A stretch of DNA of 64,000 nucleotides from Microbotryum silenes-acaulis (Eukaryota > Basidiomycota > Microbotryomycetes > Microbotryales > Microbotryaceae), in assembly GCA_003665825.1 (NCBI GenBank), contig QPFY01000009.1, positions 496,001-560,000 of the forward strand, given 5' to 3'. The notes below the pieces were generated by a model. The model was not told the DNA's origin. It did not search any database and worked only from the letters and a program-made list of their open reading frames with translations. Within the stretch, counting starts at the first letter, position 1. Every line of letters starts with the position of its first letter. Position numbers and translations under genes: made by a program. Of this stretch, positions 1 through 11,130 are shown one piece after another.

Positions 1-1476
1 CACCGTTTTGTAGGCACAACAGAAGACTCTGTAATCTGATACCCATCGGAATGGGCGTTCTGTAGGTAGTTCATCCCAGCAAATTCCGTGGACCGAACGT
101 CGATTGGCCGAGCTTCCTGCTCGGCACCTTTCTGTTGCCTTATCTCGTCGTCATGTTGTGTTTCCATGTGAGTGTCACTTTCTGCACCTGAATTGATACA
201 ACGAGGGCGATTGGACTCGAACCCTTCTTCCAACAGTACTATCAAGCTATCACCGTCCCCCCTGGAACCCCTTTCGATCCTCAGGGAGCAAACCTTGTCG
301 ATTCGAGACCTCTGCTCGCTTGGCTCGAATGCACCCCTCTAGCATTCCTTGTCCGGTCTCAAAAATTGACCAGGACAGACAAACATACCACAAGAGCGGT
401 CAGGGAGATCAATCTCGCTAGGGAACGCGCTGCGACTACGAGGAAGGTCGGTCGGACCGGCGATCACACGGAGACGGAGGAGCCAGGCCCTATGCCGCAT
501 GAAGGCCATCGGGGTGCAGTAGCGAGGGTGTGCAGGAAATGTCCTTTGAGGGAGGACGGGCACCGGCCGATCAAACCAGGTAAGTTGCCGTGTACACTTT
601 TATGATGGAGAGGCCTAGAGGCTGACACCTCCGAGGTCCGGTTGAAACCTCAACAGAGCGGACTCACCACTGCTCCGTGTGCAAAACGTGCATCCTGTGT
701 TATGACCATCACTGTCCTTGGATCAATAGTAAGTATCAATCTAATTAAACTATTGAAACTCAAATGACGAGTGAATTTCTCTGGCGGTAGATTGCGTCGG
801 CCTCAACAATCAGCGCTACTTCGTTCTCTTCCTGTGCAATGTCTCCGCTACGTGCGCGTTCATGTCGTACCACAGCTGGGGTTCAATGTGGATGGCAATT
901 GCTTCTATGGACTTGGTCAGTTGCTGGGAGCATCCGCATTCCGAAACCCTTGGCAAATGTAGGACTTACAATAGACGGACCGTTGCGATAAACAGGATTG
1001 GCCTTATTGGGCGCCGACTTACTTTGTGCTGCTGCTGTGGATCATGACCCTCGTCCTCGCCCTGGCGCTGACCGTCATGACGGCATTGTGCGTTCATCAA
1101 TCGCCGCTTTTGCTTTCAAAATTAGGCAGCTGACAAGTCTTGCGATCCGTGGCGCAGTCAATTCTGGCAGGTTATGGTTGCCGAAACGACGGTCGAATCG
1201 TACGACCACAAGCATTACGCCACCATTATGGCCGCCCGCGGTCAAAAGTTTCTCAACCCTTACCACCTAGGATGGAAGCGCAACTTGCAGGTCTTTTTCA
1301 ACCTCCGACCCGAGGGGCGATATCATTGGTTGACTGTTCTCTTGCCGATACCGATCGGACCGAATGGGGATGGATGGAGTTGGAAAAAGAGAGGGGGCTG
1401 GAGAGAAGGAGCTATCGCTATGGATGAGGAATTGACGGATGAGGGAGAAACTTCGGACAGGGAGGAAGTTCGGTGA
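1..1476 (+). CDS. DHHC-type protein S-palmitoyltransferase (5' end outside window)
   Basis: Integral membrane acyltransferase that transfers palmitate to cysteines of client proteins through the DHHC cysteine. Spliced exons read: a membrane segment ([19 protein letters not shown], about 120-165); a Cys-rich domain with CRKCP (about 535-545), then HHCSVCKTC and DHHCPWIN (about 665-730); after an intron [14 protein letters not shown] (about 790-835); and a further membrane segment ([18 protein letters not shown], about 1015-1070). The C-terminal part has [17 protein letters not shown] (about 1250-1300) and ends [18 protein letters not shown]... before TGA at 1474-1476. The NPY...G...N...F plus HWLT...LLP tail resembles ZDHHC16-like enzymes more than Swf1 or Pfa4, from memory of those families. 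Four or more introns. The start codon was not found and is probably before base 1. Convergent with the AAA ATPase gene, with stops only 75 bp apart. Confidence 0.87.
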
Positions 1477-1551
1477 TTTATAGCGGATCGGATCGAATTG
1501 AAAATACCAAGCCACAGCAGTAAAAAGTCTCATTGCATCCCCTGCTATGAA

Positions 1552-4441
1552 TTAAGCGCTCCTGATCCCGGACCGATCCCTCCATTCCTCGTACCCCTGA
1601 ACGACCTCGCTCGTGATCCTCCTCCGAATACTCTTGGCCGCCTCAACCAAATGTCTCCTCCCCACAGCCTCAATTTCAATATCCTCATTCATCGCATTCA
1701 AAGCCGCGTCTTGACAGATACCCGCGATTTCGGCGCCTGAACACCCATCGGTCATGGAAGCGAGTTCTTGGATGTTGACGTCGGAGGAGATCGACATGCG
1801 ATTGAAGGCGAGTTGGAAGATTTCGATGCGGGAGGGGAGGTCGGGTGGAGCGACGTAGAGGATGCGGTCGAGTCGACCGGGGCGCATGAGAGCGGGATCC
1901 TATCGGATGAGCGTGAGAGAGAGAGCGTAAGTTGCGACCTTCGGCCTGAGAGGGAGGATGCGCAGCCCTGAAAGGACTTACGATCACGTCGGGTCGGTTC
2001 GTCGCGGCAAGAACGATGACGCCGTTCAACTCTTCGATTCCGTCCATCTCGGTCAACAATGACATGAGGACTCGATCCCCCGTCGGACCGGACGAGTCAT
2101 CCGATCCACGCGCGGGTGCGAGCGCATCGATCTCATCCTTTACAGAAGCAAATTGAGGTTAGCTAACTTCTCCTTCTCCTTTGAGGACGAGCAGCTGAAC
2201 CTCGCGATTGACGTACGAGGAACACGATCGAAGGTGCGGCGGCCCTAGCCTTGCGGAAGATTTCCCTGATCCCCTTTTCCGACTCCCCAATGTACTTGTT
2301 GAACACCTCCGGCCCTTTGACGGCAATGAAATTCAACCCTCCTTCATTCGCCAAAGCCTTCGCGATCAACGTCTTACTGCACCCTGGAGGACCATACAAC
2401 AGAACACCTCGGGGTGGTCGAACACCCAATCTCTTGAACGTCTCGGAATGTAAGAGAGGCCATTCCACGCATTCCCTTAGGCGGGCTTTGACGTGGGCTT
2501 GACCACCGATGTCGGACCATTTCACTTTGGGCGTCTCGAGGAATACTTCACGCATTGCTGAGGGACGCGTTGAGAGGAGGGCGGCTTCGAGATCCGAGGC
2601 AAGGAGTTTTTGGTCCGAGAAGTCGGCTGGGGTAGGTGAAGTGTTGATCGAATTGAAAGAACGCTTGATCGCGTTCAGACCAGCGGTGTGGACCAAGGAG
2701 GACAGGTCTGCGCCGACGAAGCCATGGGTTCGCGCAGCGGCGGAAGCGAGGGTCGCCTCGTCCAGAGCGTGTGGCGTCTTTCGAAGGAGCACACGCAAGA
2801 TCGATAACCGTGACGCAGCATCGGGAACACCAATCTCGATCTCTTTGTCGAACCTCCCCGGTCTTCGAAGTGCAGGATCGATCGCGTTCGGTCGGTTCGT
2901 AGCGGCGATCACAACGACCCTCGGTCGTTCCTCATTCGATCTATCCTCATTCGTTTCCTCGCCTGATTCAGAGTCAACGACCGTGTCCTTCTCCTCCAAT
3001 CCGTCCATAAGCGTCAAAAGCGTGGCCACGACCCTTCTTTCAACCTCGCCCCCTTCCTCTCGATTGGGTGCCAAAGCGTCCACTTCATCAATGACGATCA
3101 CGGCGGGGGACTTGCGCTTGGCTTCGGCAAAGACGTCCCTCAGTCGAGCTTCGGTCTCGCCGTGATATGCGGAGGAGAGGGAGGGCCCGTTGATGGTTAG
3201 GAGGGTCGAGCGTGTCGATTGAGCGATTGAGTAGGCGAGCAGGGTTTTGCCCGTTCCTGGGGGGCCGTAGAGCAAGATTCCTCTCGGTGGTCGGAGACCT
3301 GGTTTCAGAGAAGACGACTTCGTTAGTTACGATGATACAAGTCATGTTAGTACTTAAGCTATGGCGTACCGAAATGATTAAACACCTCGGGCCGAGTCAG
3401 AGGCCACTCGACCATTTCGCGAATCTGTTCAATCTGAGCCTGCATCCCACCGATCGCTTCGTATCCAGGCATGTCCCCTGTCCTAGCGATCGACGTCGAA
3501 CTTGATACGCCAGCTGAAGTCGTTACTGCGGCCCTTCTCTTAGGTAAGGGTGCAATTGGAGGTTTGAAGGTGACGGATGTGGATCGAGAGACGAGGAATA
3601 TTTGGTTCGGAGCTACTTGGAAAGGAGGCGAGCTTGGGGCCGGTCGTGCCGAAGAAACCAGCAAACGACGCAGTACGCCGTTGAAGGTCAACTCGACGAA
3701 GTGATGGAGGGCAACGTATTTGATGTCGACTGCAGGGAGGATGATCAGTGGGGTTCTGCTGTAAAATCGATGGAGAGATATCCTTGCTCACCGAGGACTT
3801 CTTTGGCGTAGGCTTCAAAGAAGCTATCCTTTGCGGCTTTGCCCTTGGAGTCGTAGATGAGGGTGACGGTCTCGGCTTCAAAGACGGACAGGCCCGAGTC
3901 GGTGAGGGTGTTGAGCATCGAGTCCTCTCCCAGTGTAAGACCCGAGTTGGCGAGTAGTAGCGACGAGACCGCGACCGCCGAGTCGGAGGCTGAGGCGATT
4001 CGAGAAGGAGCACGTCAGCTCGTACTCATGAACCGATCGAGGCACTTGCGATCCGTACCTGATGCGGACAGAGTGAACGAGGGCCATGCTACACCGACAG
4101 CGAATTTGGGCGGCTCCGTCGACGCCGGAGCATGCGAGTTCGGTAGCTCGGTCTGGCGGCGGACAACGTCGCGGACGATCAGCTGGGGCGCAGGTCTTGG
4201 AAAACTGTATCGCACTGACCTTGTTTATACTAAGTGCACTGATGCCATCCTCCAACGTCGAAGGAGCCGCAGCGGGGCGTGGACGAATCACGAGCGCATC
4301 GCCGGCGCAGATCTTCCTCGCCTTGAGAACCTCTGCAGCGACGTGGATACGCTTGAGTTGTCGTGCGGGCGCCGTGACGGAAGAGGACGGCGTGGGAGCC
4401 AAGGTGACCTTGAAGGGCCGTCGACTGAGCGCGTTGTCCAT
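1552..4441 (-). CDS. AFG2: AAA+ ATPase of the Afg2/SPATA5 (Drg1) family
   Basis: Type II AAA+ ATPase. In yeast, Afg2/Drg1 strips Rlp24 from cytoplasmic pre-60S ribosomes. Start ATG is at 4439-4441 ([12 protein letters not shown]); upstream codons in frame lack an ATG. An N-domain (exons 4441-4220 and about 4080-3720) is followed by [20 protein letters not shown] and D1 with Walker A GPPGTGKT and Walker [11 protein letters not shown] (about 3275-3060). D2 has [14 protein letters not shown], the unusual Walker A GPPGCSKT, pore-side [13 protein letters not shown], then after an intron [11 protein letters not shown] (about 2500-2100). An SRH-type [19 protein letters not shown] and the C-terminal helical region end at the stop 1552-1554. 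The Cys-Ser in the second Walker A is the known mark of the Afg2/SPATA5 branch, as against Cdc48 (GPPGCGKT). At least six introns. Confidence 0.93.
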
Positions 4442-5040
4442 TCCGAGGGCTTGAGGGGTCCTCTCGTCACCTCGGTCTGCGGAGGTGGTCGTGCGAAGGT
4501 AAACGAGGAGCAGCACGTGACCTGACCAGCGCCAAACGCCAGACTGCCGGAAATTTCAACGCATTTACCAAGGTAGGCCAGTTCCGTATGGCGACGGAGC
4601 AGAATGGGTAGATTTTTTTATCTGAATCGTATTAATTGATTCAAGCAGGCTGTATCGACCTTCACCGTCACTCGGGTGTTACAACTGCATTTTGCAACAA
4701 AGTCTCAGGCACCCCACGTCGGCCTCGATCGTCGATCGCTGAAACGACCGATCGAGCGACTTCGATCTGGGCGGTCGCCGAGCGCTCCTGGTGATCTCAC
4801 ACCGCTCCCTCGCGTCTCGGGGCTCCAATACCCTCCAGCACGACCTCTGGGCTTGTACTCTACACTCGTAGCGAGCTTGAGTCGGCTTCAAGTTGTGATA
4901 GTTGGCCGATTCCGCGAGCAAGGACCTCGCATCTTCCCTGGCGTCCTCGTGGTTGTCGTCAACCCCCACACTCTCCCTCTTCCAGCTGCAAACACACGTT
5001 CATTCACGCAACACGTTGCCATCCGCCCAACGTCACAAAG
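4442..5040. other. Divergent intergenic region (AFG2 / TLC gene)
   Basis: About 600 bp between two divergently oriented starts (AFG2 on the minus strand, the TLC gene on the plus strand). It should hold both promoters and 5' UTRs. CT-rich and CA-rich runs just before 5041 look like a fungal 5' leader. I see no other gene or RNA. Confidence 0.5.
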
Positions 5041-6415
5041 ATGGATTTCCTCTCCCGATTCACGACGACCTCGTCAGCGGCGAAATACTACTGCAACCGT
5101 TTCAACGTGCCCCGCCTCGCCGAAGGACCCAACCTCGCGCTCGCGCTATTTGGCTGTAGCTTCTTCTTCGCCGCGCAGGCCGCATCCCGCTACTGTTCGC
5201 CCAGGCTGTTTCCCAAGAGCTTTAAATCGCTTGATGAGAAGACGAGGAACGATTGGGATCTGCACTTTGTAAGTCGCCCGGCTAAGCGCAGCCTAGCCTC
5301 GGTGATGGTTGAGCCCCAGTTCTGCAAGCCCGAGGATTTTCGGAGAGCTGACACCAAAGCGGGCTCTTTGACAATCCCACAGACGGGCTGGGTCCATGCT
5401 CTCGTCTCGGCCCCTTTAGCGCTCTACCTCATCTGGAATCCTTCGCCTCAACTCGTGCGCGACCCCATCTTTGGCTACGCTTCCCTCGAAGGCGCCGTCT
5501 TCGCCTTCTCTGGTGGCTACTTTCTGTACGACCTCCTCGTCTCGCTCGCGTTCGTCAAGTGGCATGGGATCCCTTTTGTTGTTCATGCCGCGTCATGTTG
5601 CTTCATCTTCTTCAAGGTAGGAGGAGGTTTTTGTGTCGGGGCGAATGGTAGCTCACCTATCTCCTATCGTGCGTAGGCTTTTACCCCTTTTCTGAATGGC
5701 ATTGGTCCTACGTTCCTCATTGTGAGTCGAGGCCCGAATCAAAGAGGATAATTATTCATTTCCGTCATATACTGAATTGAATGCGGGCTTGCAGTGGGAA
5801 CTGTCCACAATGTGAGTGCTGCGCCGTGACTTGGCAGTAGTGCTGCCATTTCTCTCCCTACCGATGCGCCGAAAGTTCTGAATTGGGGCGATATCTCACC
5901 TCTTGTAGCTTTCTTCACCCCCACTGGTGGCTCGATAAGCTCAACATGACCGGTTCTACGCTTCAACTAGCTAATGGAGTCGCACTCCTTTCCGCGTAAG
6001 CAATCTCACATTTTGGCTCACCTATCCGACCCCGAAGATTCAAACTTATCTTTACCGAGCTGCCTCCTTGTAGTTTCTTCGGCGCCCGCATCGTCTACGG
6101 TAGTCTGATGACCTATCGCCTATGGAACCTCCTTCACGCGCCCAACATCGACGCTAAACTGCGATGGGGCTTTAGAGCAGCGAATTTGGCTTTGAACGGT
6201 GAGTTGTAGTGCTGTCGAAGCCTGCTCGGCTTGAACCCCCTCTTCGAGCACGTCACTGACATAGATTGTCTTCTCGACTTACACGGCTTACAGTCTTGAA
6301 TTGGTCTTGGTTCAGATTGATGGTTCTTTCTGTGTACAAGCGCTTGGGGGTGCGGAAAGGGGATGCGAAGGGGGGCAAAGGGAAGAAAACGGTTCAGGGT
6401 AAGAAGGTAGACTAG
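5041..6415 (+). CDS. TLC-domain (TRAM/LAG1/CLN8) multipass membrane protein, copy 1
   Basis: Multipass membrane protein of the TLC family, resembling the TMEM56/TLCD branch rather than ceramide synthase. ATG at 5041 gives MDFLSRFTTT. Exons carry FPKSFKSLDEKTRNDWDLHF, then GWVHALVSAPLALYLIW, a membrane helix (YFLYDLLVSLAFVKWHG), HAASCCFIFFK, then short exons giving NGIGPTFLI and WELST. Next come LHPHWWLDKLNMTGSTLQLA and ARIVYGSLMTYRLWNLL, and last VLNWSWFRLMVLSVYKRLGV with a Lys-rich tail ending at TAG 6413-6415. About six introns, total near 290 codons. Family members act in ER or plasma-membrane lipid homeostasis; the substrate is unknown. A clear paralogue lies at 11131-12654 on the other strand, sharing WELST, HW.LDK, TGSTLQL.NG and the C-terminal W-F-R-x-M-V-L pattern. 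Confidence 0.85.
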
Positions 6416-6657
6416 CGGCGTCGGATATTAGATGGAGAGCTGGTTTCTTTTGATTCTCATATTGGTGGCTATTTTAGAGCTCAGGAGGCTGAGCTGATAT
6501 ATCCACTTGTTCCACGCCTCCGAGTCGGACGAATTGAAAGGCGGGAGTGCAGACTCTAACGAAGCTAACACAGGAGCGATCTGACCAAACTAGGAAGAAA
6601 CCGGGGATAATTCCCCCAACTCGCTCTATCCCCCTCCCTCGAACCCACAAACCCCCC

Positions 6658-8194
6658 TCATTCCACTTTAACTTTCTTAGCCCCACGATTGACTGCGCTT
6701 CCCTCCAGCAATTGCAACCCATCCCCCCTCCCAGTATCTTCACCCCCGCGCTTCTTCCGAACAGCGACGAACCCATCGTACCCCGGCTTCAACTCTTTAA
6801 AACCCTTTCTTAGCTCGGCTTGGGGTGGTAGGACTGAGTTGAAATGGTGGAGGAAGGTGACAAGGGAAATCCTCGGAGGCCTTGCGGGTCGAATTGAGGT
6901 GAGGTAGAATAGGGATGAGGGAGGGGTGAGGGGCGGCGTAGTACTTCGTGGTACGTCGTCCAGCGTGACTTGTTCAAGTCGTTCGCCTTCCAATTGGGAG
7001 TCGTGGAAGAAGGTTTCTGAGTCCGGGGAGTCGGACTCGAATTGCGTATGCGTACGGGCCTCTGCGGACGAGAAAGGCGCGAGGGGAGTACTTCCTCCTC
7101 CTCTCTCTCGGTTGAGGAAAAGCGAGTTCTCCACGGACTCGGAGGAATTGCTGGATAGACTCGAGGAATACTCAGGAGACTCATGGCGCGCTGAGTTAGA
7201 ATGGTCGGACTCCGCGGTCGCACTCGAAGATCGGATCAGTTGGGCGGCAGCGAATGTCACCAAAGGTGAGGCAGGAGAGAACCTGAAGTCAAGGTCGGAG
7301 GGTCGAAAATGCCTCGGAGGGGACGGAGTCTCTTTGAAGTGTGATGATCCGGGCTCCGGAAACGTGAAGGAGCGAATTGGGGTTTTGATTGAAGTTGGAT
7401 CGCCGTGTGGGGCCGACGAACTCGGACTTGGCGCGCCAAGAGAGGGGTGATCGTTCTCCTCGGACTGCACAATTTCTTCTTCCGGATCGGGTGCTGTCAT
7501 CTCCCTCCACTGAATCACGTCCAATTGGGACGGTGTAGATGACTCGTTCTCCTTCAATTGACGAGGTGGTACGAGATACTGTTCGAGTGAGAGCAACCTC
7601 TTGTGATCGATGCAATCCCAGACGTAGCGTTGGTCGTGGAGCTCGAGGCCGAGGCCTTCGAGGCTGTGCGATGAGATGTACGACGAAATGGTTGCCTGTC
7701 AGGCTTTATTCTTCTCGAGACCTGTTTGCACAGTTCCGACGCGGGAAGAGCGTATCTATGTTGCTCCGAGGCTCTTTCGTGGATAGGACTCACCGTGTCT
7801 CGCAATCCGATGGTCTACTCTCAACGACAAAGAAGAGATGGATCGGGATCTCCTTCGGTACTTGTTCGGCTCGAGCCAAGGTACCACCATGATGAACCCA
7901 TGCTGCACGAGTTGAAATTGAACAAGAGTTGGAGAAGAAGGCGCAGAGACCGGCGAATAATGGTCCGGCTGCTGGAACGGTGGTGGTCGTACAAGTGGGG
8001 GTCGGCACGTCATGTGGGGTGCCACCGGCTGTAGTGGGCCGGCCGCGAGTGAGGAATCTGATGAGCGGCAGTGGCATGGCGCGTGTCAAACTCAGTCTGC
8101 GATGGGGGGACGGGAAATTGGAACTAAACTCGCGACTCGGACTTGACAGTGAATACGAGGAGGTCCAAGCGTCGTCGCGATCATCTTCCGTCAT
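6658..8194 (-). CDS. BRCT-domain protein with long Ser-rich tail (Rap1-like N-terminus possible)
   Basis: Start ATG at 8192-8194 (MTEDDRDDAW); a second Met (MPLPLIRFLT) is about 40 codons in. One BRCT domain is assembled over introns: PLFAGLCAFFSNSCSIS, then AWVHHGGTLARAEQ. A small exon about 7815-7794 gives TIGLRDT and joins ATISSYISSHSLEGLGL, ELHDQRYVWDCIDHKRLLSL. The G-G-T in the middle and W-D-C-I near the end are the BRCT hallmarks. After it, about 310 codons are Ser/Pro/Glu-rich and apparently disordered. The C-terminus has a short conserved-looking patch (RISLVTFLHHFNSVLPP) and a basic end (RGAKKVKVE) before the stop at 6658. BRCT domains bind phosphopeptides or DNA ends in repair, checkpoint or telomere proteins. 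An N-terminal BRCT resembling that of Rap1 is suggestive, but I see no Myb domain. Only 165 bp separate its start from the divergent SDR gene. Confidence 0.65.
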
Positions 8195-8359
8195 CTTTAT
8201 TTATCGATTTCGTCGAATCGCGCCTTCCTTTGCGCTCTCTCCTCTTTTCGCCCCTCTCCATCTCCGCGCCTAGTGACTCGTCCTCGCTTGTTCGCTGCTC
8301 GCCTGGTGCGACCCCCATCTCTGACTTTGTCACCCTCTTGCCAATCGAGTCTGAACAAG
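8195..8359. promoter_or_regulatory. Short bidirectional promoter (BRCT gene / SDR gene)
   Basis: Only 165 bp lie between the BRCT-protein ATG (minus strand) and the SDR ATG (plus strand), so the two genes must share promoter DNA. The sequence is rich in CT tracts (cctctctcctctt-like, about 8230-8270). No specific factor site can be named. Confidence 0.5.
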
Positions 8360-10586
8360 ATGTCGACCGTGTTGATCTTGGGTGGACTGGGTTAGTTGCA
8401 CTCTGCGCTGTGTCGTTCCGGGGTCGTCCATTGACTGCTGACACGTCCGTGCGACCCACCACCTCCCCTCCCCCACACGTCACCGTTTCGGCCGCCTGCC
8501 ACGCGATCGATCCCGCGCAGGAGGCGATGGCGCACGACACCTCATATCCTACCTCACAAACTCAACAACCAAAGATAGCAAGATCCAACCCAAGTTGATT
8601 CGCGTCGTCGACAAGTATCTCGTTATCCCTCAGGCCGAGGCCTTCACGTGCTACGTCGACGTCGAGACCCGACAGGCGCTCAAGCAGGCCGATTGGGTCG
8701 AGTACATGCAGGGGAACCTGTTGACAAGTGGTGAGTACACCGCAAGGGATATATAGAAGAATCTGGCGGGAACTGTGCGAGGTGGGATGTCGGATGTAGG
8801 CGATGATGCGGTGCTGAGACGAGGCTCGTGCACGCTAGTTGCGAAACATCTGCTTCCGCCTCGTCGCAAGGTGGGGGGTGACGTAACAGGCTGCTCGAGG
8901 GCAAAGTGATGTTGTTGCTCTTCGGATCCAATTTCCAGCCCAACACGTGTAAGAGTGCATGTACCAATGACCATTCCTTCCCTCCTTTCCTCTCCTTCCC
9001 TGCCGCTGCCGTCTTTCCCCACGCGCCTCGTGGTCAGCGATGCGCACAAGAGCCATGACCTTGCCGGAAGCCCACGGCGGACCCTCGAAAGGTTTCGACT
9101 ATGTATTCGATTTCACTGGCGAAGCCGACTTTAGCCTCCCTGATTCGGTGCGTCATTCAAGGCCAGGAAACAGCGAAGCTGTTGCAGATCGCTCGCTGCC
9201 CCCACCGGATCGCGAGCTGAAACCTCCGTCGTAAATTGGTTTTTCGAATCGCGCACAGGTCCAAGTCGAGCGGACACTTGCACTGGCTTTGGCTCTTGGC
9301 CAATCCGCAGTCGAACACAACGTCGGCGTCTATGTCCGTTTGCTCGCGACGCAATACAAGGTCGTCGGCGACAAGAAGGCCAAGGTCGGAGAGGAGGGTT
9401 CGATTGCCGAGCCTTGGGGTATAAGGGCGGCATGGTTCCATGAGGCGGCGAGGGGGCTTGCTTTGATCAAAGGGTGGGTTGATTTGGCAAACTGATCAAG
9501 CGGTATCGGAAACTCTGACCGACCTCGTGTTCATCTGAAACAGTCTCAATCTCGTCCTTGTCCGACCGGCACTCTTCTATGGCTCATTCACTGTGACGGG
9601 CTGTGAGTCATGCGGCCATTTCATATCAGGAACCACGCCAGATCTGATTTTAGTTAGCTTTCCGAATCTCCAGTGACGCCTCGAATGCTCATTGGGGAAG
9701 TCTATCGGTTCCTCGGCGAAAAGCTAGAATTTCTGTGAGCTGTCCTGAGGCCCGCAGCCCCCCAGTCTTGCGATGTGCTAAGTGTCGTGCAAGGCTCTAC
9801 GTATCCACAGCTGGAAGGAATCACTACCCCTCAACACGATATGGATCGAAGATTTTTGTTCCGCGACGGTTGCCATCGCGGCATGGGCATTGTCCCAGGG
9901 CTCGGAGCGATCACTCGCTCTCGCAGGCGAAGATCTACCCACGACGTTGACGTCGGACGACATCATTCAAACGGTGCAAGGGGCAGCCAAGAAAGGCGAC
10001 AAGGTCAAAGCCGCGGTTTTCACGCTCGCTGATGATGGCGATACGGTTCAGGCCGACATTGCCAAGCTCATCGGCGAGACGATAGGGGTCGAGGCTGGGT
10101 TCCACGGGAGCATCATCTCATCGTTCGCCAAGCTCAACATGGGGGACGTGCTCGAGGACGTCAACGAAAAGGTTAGCACTTGGTCAAATTAGATGGGCAG
10201 ATGTCTCACTTTAAAGCTGAATCCTTATTGCTTCATTGGGCTTTCGAAATCGCAGCATCTCGAAGGGTGGAGTGAGCTTTTGCAAGCGTCCATACCTCCT
10301 ATCTCGTCGACGGTGCCGATCTCACCCTACGTAGTAAGTTGACCTTGAAGTAAGCATCTGAGTCTTCTACTTGTCGTCTGAATGAATCACCCTGCCTCAT
10401 TTCCAGCCCGCCGACCTCCTCGAACCGCACCCCATCCACTTCTCGAACACCAAGCTCGTCAAGCTTATCGGATGGACTCCGACCCAAAAACTCGACTCAG
10501 TCGTCCTGCGCGATACGGTACAGAAATTCCTCGAGGAACACAACTGGCCCAACGCAGAACCCAAGTCGAAGTCGAAGAAAAAGTGA
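8360..10586 (+). CDS. Atypical extended short-chain dehydrogenase/epimerase-like protein
   Basis: NAD(P)-binding Rossmann protein of the extended SDR (epimerase/dehydratase) superfamily. ATG at 8360 begins MSTVLILGGL; splicing to 8520 gives the dinucleotide loop G-G-L-G-G-D-G-A-R-H-L and then LIRVVDKYLVIP (beta-2 with acidic end). Later exons give FDYVFDFTGEAD, VERTLALALALGQSAVEHNV, WFHEAARGLALIKG, NLVLVRPALFYGSFT (the R-P-x-x-x-Y-G element), TPRMLIGEVYRFLGEKLEFL and WIEDFCSATVAIAAWALSQG. The C-terminus reads HFSNTKLVKLIGWTPTQKL and ends KSKSKKK before TGA 10584-10586. Seven or more introns. I cannot find the usual catalytic Tyr-x-x-x-Lys upstream of the RP...YG element, so this may be a binding or regulatory SDR rather than an active oxidoreductase. 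Substrate unknown. Confidence 0.78.
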
Positions 10587-11130
10587 TGATCCTGGACCGA
10601 AGCAAGTCGACCATGCGAAGCTCTTCCGCAACTTTTGCTCTTCTAGCTCCTCGCCGAGGCTTCAAGCTTCTCATCCCCCACCCGCGTCATTCTGCGTCTT
10701 CGCAACTTCCCGGCTCCGTCACTTCGATACCCCATTTTATCCCTTCTAATCGTGACCAGCATTCGCAGCTTCACTTTCGCTTCACACGCCACAGCATGCA
10801 CTTGAACAGGCCTCTCGAAAATCATGTGTCTCGGCACGCCATAGCATTCGGCAAATCATACTCTCAATTTGAGAAAAACCTTCCTTCGGCGGGACCTTAG
10901 CGTTGTTTCGAGTTTGATAATTAAGACTGATGTCATTTCGCTTCAGGCTGATTAATAATTGGGGAAGTCATGCCCACTCAAGGAGGGTATTGCCCTTTGG
11001 CATCGGCGTACAACATTTCACGAGGCTCCTTCGTCTTTATCTTTCCGCGTCTATTTCCTCTCCCCTTGCCCACTACCGTACACCTCCTATCTTATACCTC
11101 CACACCACCTTCCTCCCTCCCAGGTCAGAT
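10587..11130. other. Convergent intergenic region (SDR / TLC copy 2 3' ends)
   Basis: About 540 bp between two stop codons facing each other. Expected to hold both 3' UTRs and polyadenylation signals. I found no convincing gene. Confidence 0.5.
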
